A DNA stretch of 64,000 nt from Homarus americanus (Eukaryota > Arthropoda > Malacostraca > Decapoda > Nephropidae), in NCBI RefSeq assembly GCF_018991925.1, contig NW_024756914.1:4563375-4627374 (forward strand), in the 5' to 3' direction. The notes under the pieces were generated by a model. That model had not been told where the DNA came from and did no database searches. It worked only from the letters and a program-made list of their open reading frames with translations. This document shows positions 59,186 through 64,000 of this stretch, piece by piece; positions within the stretch are counted from its first letter, which is position 1; every line of letters starts with the position of its first letter. The position numbers and the translations under genes are program-made.

Positions 59186-59782
59186 AGAGATGGTTGGAGG
59201 GAACGAAGGGAATGAGGGGAGGATGGAATGAAGGAGGAAAATGAATAAAAAAGGGACGAACGAATAAGGTGGGGAGAAAGAGAGAGAAGGAGAGAATAAG
59301 TGAAAAAGACTGGAATAGAAAGGGAAGGAGAGAGACGAAGGGGAAGGAAAGAGAAAAAATAAGTACAGAAAGAGGAAACGAGAATGAAAATGAAGTAAAT
59401 AAGGAAGGAAGAGACAGAGGCAAAGAAAGAAGAAAGAAAGGGAGAGTGAGAGGAAGAGGGGTGTTGAATGAGAGGTGAGGTGAAGAGATGTGAGAGGTGA
59501 AGGGATGTGAGAGGTGAAGGAAGAGAGGTGAAGGGATGTGAGAGGTGAGGGGAGGAGAGGTGAGGGGATGTGTGAGGTAAGGAAAGGTGAGAGGTGAGAA
59601 GAAGGGAGATGAGGTAAGCGGAGAGGGGAGGTAAGAAAAATCGTGGGGGAAGAGGTGAGTGGTGAGGGAAGAGAGAGAGAGAGAGAGGGAAAATTAGGGG
59701 TGTGAGAGAAGTGATTTGAAGGAGAAGCTGGATGAGGAGAGAGGTGAGGGAGAGTTGATTGAGAGGTGAGGAGGTGAGGTGA

Positions 59783-59881
<99 letters not shown>

Positions 59882-59937
59882 GAGGTGAGGTGAGGGGAGA
59901 GCTAATACGATTAACGAAGAAGTAGAAAGAGCAAGAT

Positions 59938-59982
<45 letters not shown>

Positions 59983-59988
<6 letters not shown>

Positions 59989-60182
59989 GAATACTGACAA
60001 GCAAAGGAGATCTATCATTTGTAGGGCCCTTCAAAAGCGAGAGACTGAGAGAGAGTTTAGAGGAGAGATAAAGAGAGAATTGGGAGAGGTTTTGGAAGAG
60101 AGAGAGAGAGAGAGAGAGGGCGGTGAAAGTAGAGAAAGTTTTTATTGGTGGAAGTTAGAGGAGAGAATTTTGTAGGTAACCG
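59983..60182. repeat. Dispersed repeat in purine domain, copy 2
   Basis: Counterpart of 58222-58500 with a much shorter GA tract in the middle. About 1.76 kb separates the copies. Confidence 0.85.
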
Positions 60183-60639
60183 CGTGAATAGTTTTGGAGG
60201 GGAATGTCTTGGAGGAGAACTTTTGGAGGAGATATTTAATAACTGGTTTAATAGAGACTTTTGGAGAGGTTTGGAGAGCAAAGAAGCTCATAGAGGACAA
60301 GATCCGAGGAAATATTTGGAGGGAGAGAGTTTATGGAGGAAAAGTTTGGAGAACACTTTCGACAAGGTGAGAAAAGAGACGAGAGTTTGAGGAAACGACA
60401 AAGTTTGGAGTTTTGGAGAGAAAGTTTATGGAAAAGTTTTTGTGTATATTTGTAGGAAGAATTTGGAAGTGTTTGTAGGATTATTTTAGAGAGGATGTAT
60501 ACAGGAGGACTTTGTAGGAGGGAAAGTGAAGGAGGGGTTTGGAGATGGTAAAAAAAAAGTGAAAAGAAAGAAATGGAGATGAGAAGGAACAAGGAGGGAG
60601 AGAAGGGAAGAAAATAGAGAGAGAGAGAGAGAGAGAGAG

Positions 60640-60677
60640 GTATGGTTACGTTAGGTTAGGGTTAGGTTAGGTTATAG
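60640..60677 (+). repeat. Interstitial TTAGG repeat
   Basis: Four to five pentamers with one TTAGGG. Confidence 0.85.
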
Positions 60678-60734
60678 GCACGGAACTCATCTCTACACGA
60701 AATAAATCCACGAACAAGACAACTCATGTATGAA

Positions 60735-60905
60735 AAATAAACGTTCATGTATTTTGAGTTAAAAAACGTTCATGTACTTTGGAGTTAAAAAACGTTCATG
60801 TATTTTGAGTTAAAAATTCATGTACTTTTAGATTAAAAAAATCATGTACTTTGAGTTAAAAAACGTTCATGACTTTGGAGTTAGAAAAGTTTACTTGAGT
60901 TTTTG
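60735..60905. repeat. 25-bp AAAAACGTTCATGTATTTTG repeat
   Basis: Six to seven copies completed by AGTTA, with TACTTTGGAG variants. The only AT-rich satellite inside the purine domain. Confidence 0.9.
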
Positions 60906-61122
60906 TATGAAAACGGACTGAAAAAATGTCTTGGAATTTGGGTGAGAAAAAGAAATGCAGTTTGAATAATTATAATTTGTTAGAAAGTTTTAGAAAAATA
61001 ATTACTTATATAAAACAAAAATGGAGGAAAAGTGAGGTACTGTTGTTGAGATTTGGAGGAACTGAAGCATAGAGAAGTTTTGAGGGGAAAATTTTTAAGT
61101 TTGAAGAAAAATGGAGGCTTGG

Positions 61123-61182
<60 letters not shown>

Positions 61183-61490
61183 CATTTTTGAAGGATTTGG
61201 AGGAAAAAAATTGGAGGCTTTGGAGGAAAAATATGAAAGTTTTGGAGTTAGTACTTTTGAGGGGATTTAGAAGAAAAATTGGAAGATTTGGAGATAGAGA
61301 GAGAGATAATCTGAAGGTTTTGGAGGAAAAAAAATTGGAGGCGTTTATGGAAGACCACCTCACGCTGTAGATTCCAGGAAGCCAAGAAATATGTGGAGAC
61401 ACAGCTCGGGTGAGAGGAAGGGAAGGTGAGAGGGGAGAAACAGAGAGGAGAGAGATGAGGGACGATAAAGGAGGAAGTGGCTGAAAGAAA

Positions 61491-61546
<56 letters not shown>

Positions 61547-61572
61547 CGGAAAAGACAATACAGGAGGAAATG

Positions 61573-61627
<55 letters not shown>

Positions 61628-61731
61628 AGGATTAGCAGAGGGGGTGGATGAGGTGCGTGGGGAGGCATTGAGGAGAGGCAGGATGTGGGGTAAGAGGCAA
61701 ATGAGAAAAGTTGGTAAGATGGAAGAAGAAG

Positions 61732-61784
<53 letters not shown>

Positions 61785-62005
61785 AAAACTGAGAAAGGTT
61801 AAGGGTCTCCCGGACAAAGAGGAGACCAAAGCAAGAGAGATAATTAGTGGAGACACACAGGACGGACGTAAGCGAACCGGAGAGACAGACAGACACGGAA
61901 AAAGAGACAGACAGACAGAGAGTGAGAGAAAGAGAGACAGAGATAGACAGTGAGAGACAGACAGACAATAAAAGTAAGAGAGTAAGAGACAGACATACAA
62001 TGAGT

Positions 62006-62058
<53 letters not shown>

Positions 62059-62111
62059 GAGACATACAATGAGAGAGAGAGAGAACAAACGAGTGAGAAA
62101 GACAGACATAA

Positions 62112-62163
<52 letters not shown>

Positions 62164-62399
62164 AAGAGTGAGAGAGACAGACATAAAGTGAGAGAGAGAG
62201 ATGACTGACAACACTGAATGAGGGAGAAATTAAGTACCACGGCAGTAAATACAATTCCAGGTTAACGAAGCAGGGAAGAGAGAGAGACGCAGATGATAAT
62301 TACGTACACTGAAAGAATGGTGGAAATGCAAATGGCAGAGCACTTTTATATGAGAAAGGTGAATTGAAATATTTAAAGTAGAGCGACGGAGTGGGGGCT

Positions 62400-62920
62400 G
62401 TGTGGATGGGGGAGAGGAAGGTGAGAGGGGTGGTGGTGAGAGGGATGGTGGTGGTGGTGGTGGTGGTGGGTGGAGAGGTAAGAGGGACGGTGGTGGTGAT
62501 GGTAGGGGTAGTGAGAGGGATGGTGGTGGTGGTGGTAGGGGTAGTGAGAGGATGGCGGTGGTGGTGGTGGTAAGAGGGATGGTGGTGGATGGTGGAGGAG
62601 GAGAGGGATGGTATGCAGAGGGACGGTGGTGGTGATGGTTGTAGAGGTGGTGAGGGATGATGGGATGGTGGTGGTGGTGGTGGTGGAGGAGTAGAGGACG
62701 GTGGTGGGATGGGAGAGGGATGTTGGTGATGCGGGTGTGGTGGAGGAGGTAAGAGGGACGGTGGTGATAGGGACGGTGGTGATAGTGAGAGGGGTGATAA
62801 TGAGACGAGTTGTGATGAGAGGGGTAGTGGTGGTGGGAGGAGTTGTGGTGAAGGGACTGGTAGTGAGAGGGATGGTGGTGGTGAGAGGGATGGTGGTGGT
62901 GAAGGAGTATGTGTGAAGAG
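62400..62920. repeat. GTGGTGGTGAGAGGGATG repeat
   Basis: GGT triplets and GAGAGGGAYGGTGGTGGTG units in irregular order. A GA tract follows at 62966-63012, then GGAGGG to 63190. Confidence 0.9.
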
Positions 62921-62961
62921 TCTAAATGAGAGAGATAAATATGTCGATAAATAAATAGTTG

Positions 62962-63013
<52 letters not shown>

Positions 63014-63204
63014 ATGAGGGCGGAGAGGGAGGAGGAGGGAGGGAGGAGAGGGAGGGAGGGAGGTAAGGACGGGAGGGAGAGGGAGGAAGGGGAGGGGGAG
63101 GAGAGGGAGGAAGGGAGGAGAGGAGGGAACGAGGAGGAGGGAGAGGGAGGAAGGGGAGGAGAGGGAGGAGGAGACTGAGAGGGCGGGGGGGAGGAGGCCT
63201 TGAT

Positions 63205-63450
63205 GAGTGACGCGTCGGGTGGAAATGGTGATGGCGAGGCTGGTGTTGATGGCGTCACACACCTCCCTCTCTCTCTCCACCATGGCCCATTCTACCTCCC
63301 TCCACCCCCCCCATAAGCTCCTTCACCTAGTTCTCCACCTCCTCAAAAGCCTCCTTCATAATACCGGAATGAGCAAGGATTCTCTTAATGGTCATGCGAC
63401 TTTAGGGCTGCTGAAACTTTCTTTTTAGAGGGGCCAAAATACCAACCATG
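63205..63450 (-). pseudogene. Degenerate coding-like fragment, unrecognised
   Basis: Higher-complexity island inside purine repeats. Reading the minus strand in three successive frames gives a protein-like series: KKKVSAALKSHDH, then KRILAHSGIMKEAFEEVEN, a TAG, VKELMGGVEGG, then after a G-run shift EWAMVEREREVCDAINTSLA and ITISTRRVTHQG. The charged, helix-favouring composition suggests a coiled-coil or basic region. Two frameshifts and one or two stops make it non-functional as read. No family is recognised, and part of the ERERE run may derive from the GA background. Confidence 0.35.
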
Positions 63451-63462
63451 GGGAGGAGAGTA

Positions 63463-63465
<3 letters not shown>

Positions 63466-63520
<55 letters not shown>

Positions 63521-63686
63521 ACGGAATCAACAAACACGAATATAAAGGGTAATTGAAGAAAAATAAATAAAGAAAGAGGCGACGGAGACTAGAAAAGAGA
63601 ATAAAGACCAGGAAGAGAGGTGGCAAGGAGGAGTCAAGAAGTAAAGAGGAAAGAAGAAAGAGGAAGAGAAATATAGATTGCAAAGA

Positions 63687-63718
<32 letters not shown>

Positions 63719-64000
63719 CAGCAGAAGACTAAGAACAACTATTACTACACCTCTACTAACACCCCTTTTCCCTCCCTTTCTACAAAAAGGAGCGAGAGAG
63801 AGAGAGAGAGTTTCCAGCAGGACTTGAGAAGACGTAAAAGAAAACAATGAAACCTCGCTTGGATCTGGGAAAAGAAGAAGAAGAAGAAGAAGAAGAAGAA
63901 GAAGAAGAAGAAGGAATAGGACTAAGAGGAGGAGGGGGAGGAGGACTTGGGAGATAAACAACGAAAGATGGAGAAAAAGAAGAGGCAGAAGAAGAAGAAG
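63466..64000. repeat. GA, GAA and purine-rich end of window
   Basis: GA at about 63466-63517, 63688-63717 and 63792-63810, GAA at about 63872-63912 and 63985-64000. Only 63730-63790 breaks the purine bias. Confidence 0.92.

Overview
This window looks like nuclear DNA of an arthropod, most likely a decapod crustacean. Three things point there: interspersed TTAGG/CCTAA pentamers (the arthropod telomere-type motif) on both strands, an extreme load of microsatellites and minisatellites, and only degraded transposon coding sequence between them. There are no bacterial operons, no rRNA or complete tRNA genes, and no CRISPR. Nearly all long open frames here are translations of simple repeats (Cys-Val from GT, Ser/Leu/Lys/Arg from GA or GAA, His-Thr from CA) and are not genes.

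Layout. 0-2.3 kb: a decayed Tc1/mariner-like element (744-2244) with 49-bp terminal inverted repeats, two transposase DNA-binding remnants, and a nested minus-strand retroelement 3' end. 2.3-19 kb: back-to-back tandem repeats, including two arrays with a conserved ATTGG (reverse CCAAT) core at 3950-4450 and 15136-15672, a long GAA tract, a 300-bp GT tract and a duplicated 440-bp block (13.0-13.8 kb). 19.4-21.3 kb: a frameshifted non-LTR retrotransposon with RT motifs and a CCHC-plus-nuclease-like C-terminus, bracketed by GTA arrays. 21.5-28.9 kb: minisatellites, including a G-rich 1.3-kb array and an 18-copy 33-bp satellite. 28.9-29.8 kb: a tRNA-derived SINE head and a second, older LINE RT fragment. 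30-40.9 kb: CATA, CA and TTAGG repeats separated by AT-rich unique DNA, with a promoter-like RFX X-box plus NRF-1-like pair at 33.64 kb. 41.0-43.3 kb: a 2.3-kb, 41-bp satellite. 45-50 kb: more repeats and a 213-bp Tc1-type MITE.

50.5-53.3 kb, minus strand, is the only convincing non-transposon coding region: a 1.39-kb exon with splice-like ends, followed after a 665-bp intron by a phase-compatible 48-bp exon and perhaps a short terminal exon. Its product is not recognised. The large exon carries an in-frame TGA and about three single-base frameshifts, so it is either a decaying gene or an intact gene in an unpolished assembly.

54.8-55.2 kb holds a 112-bp-arm foldback. From about 56.8 kb to the end the plus strand is overwhelmingly purine (GA, GGA, GGAA, GAA), with internal duplications and one higher-complexity, frameshifted coding-like patch at 63.2-63.45 kb on the minus strand. 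No pathway can be reconstructed. The interest lies in mobile-element remnants, the unidentified minus-strand gene and the unusual repeat architecture. All counts and identities were made by eye.
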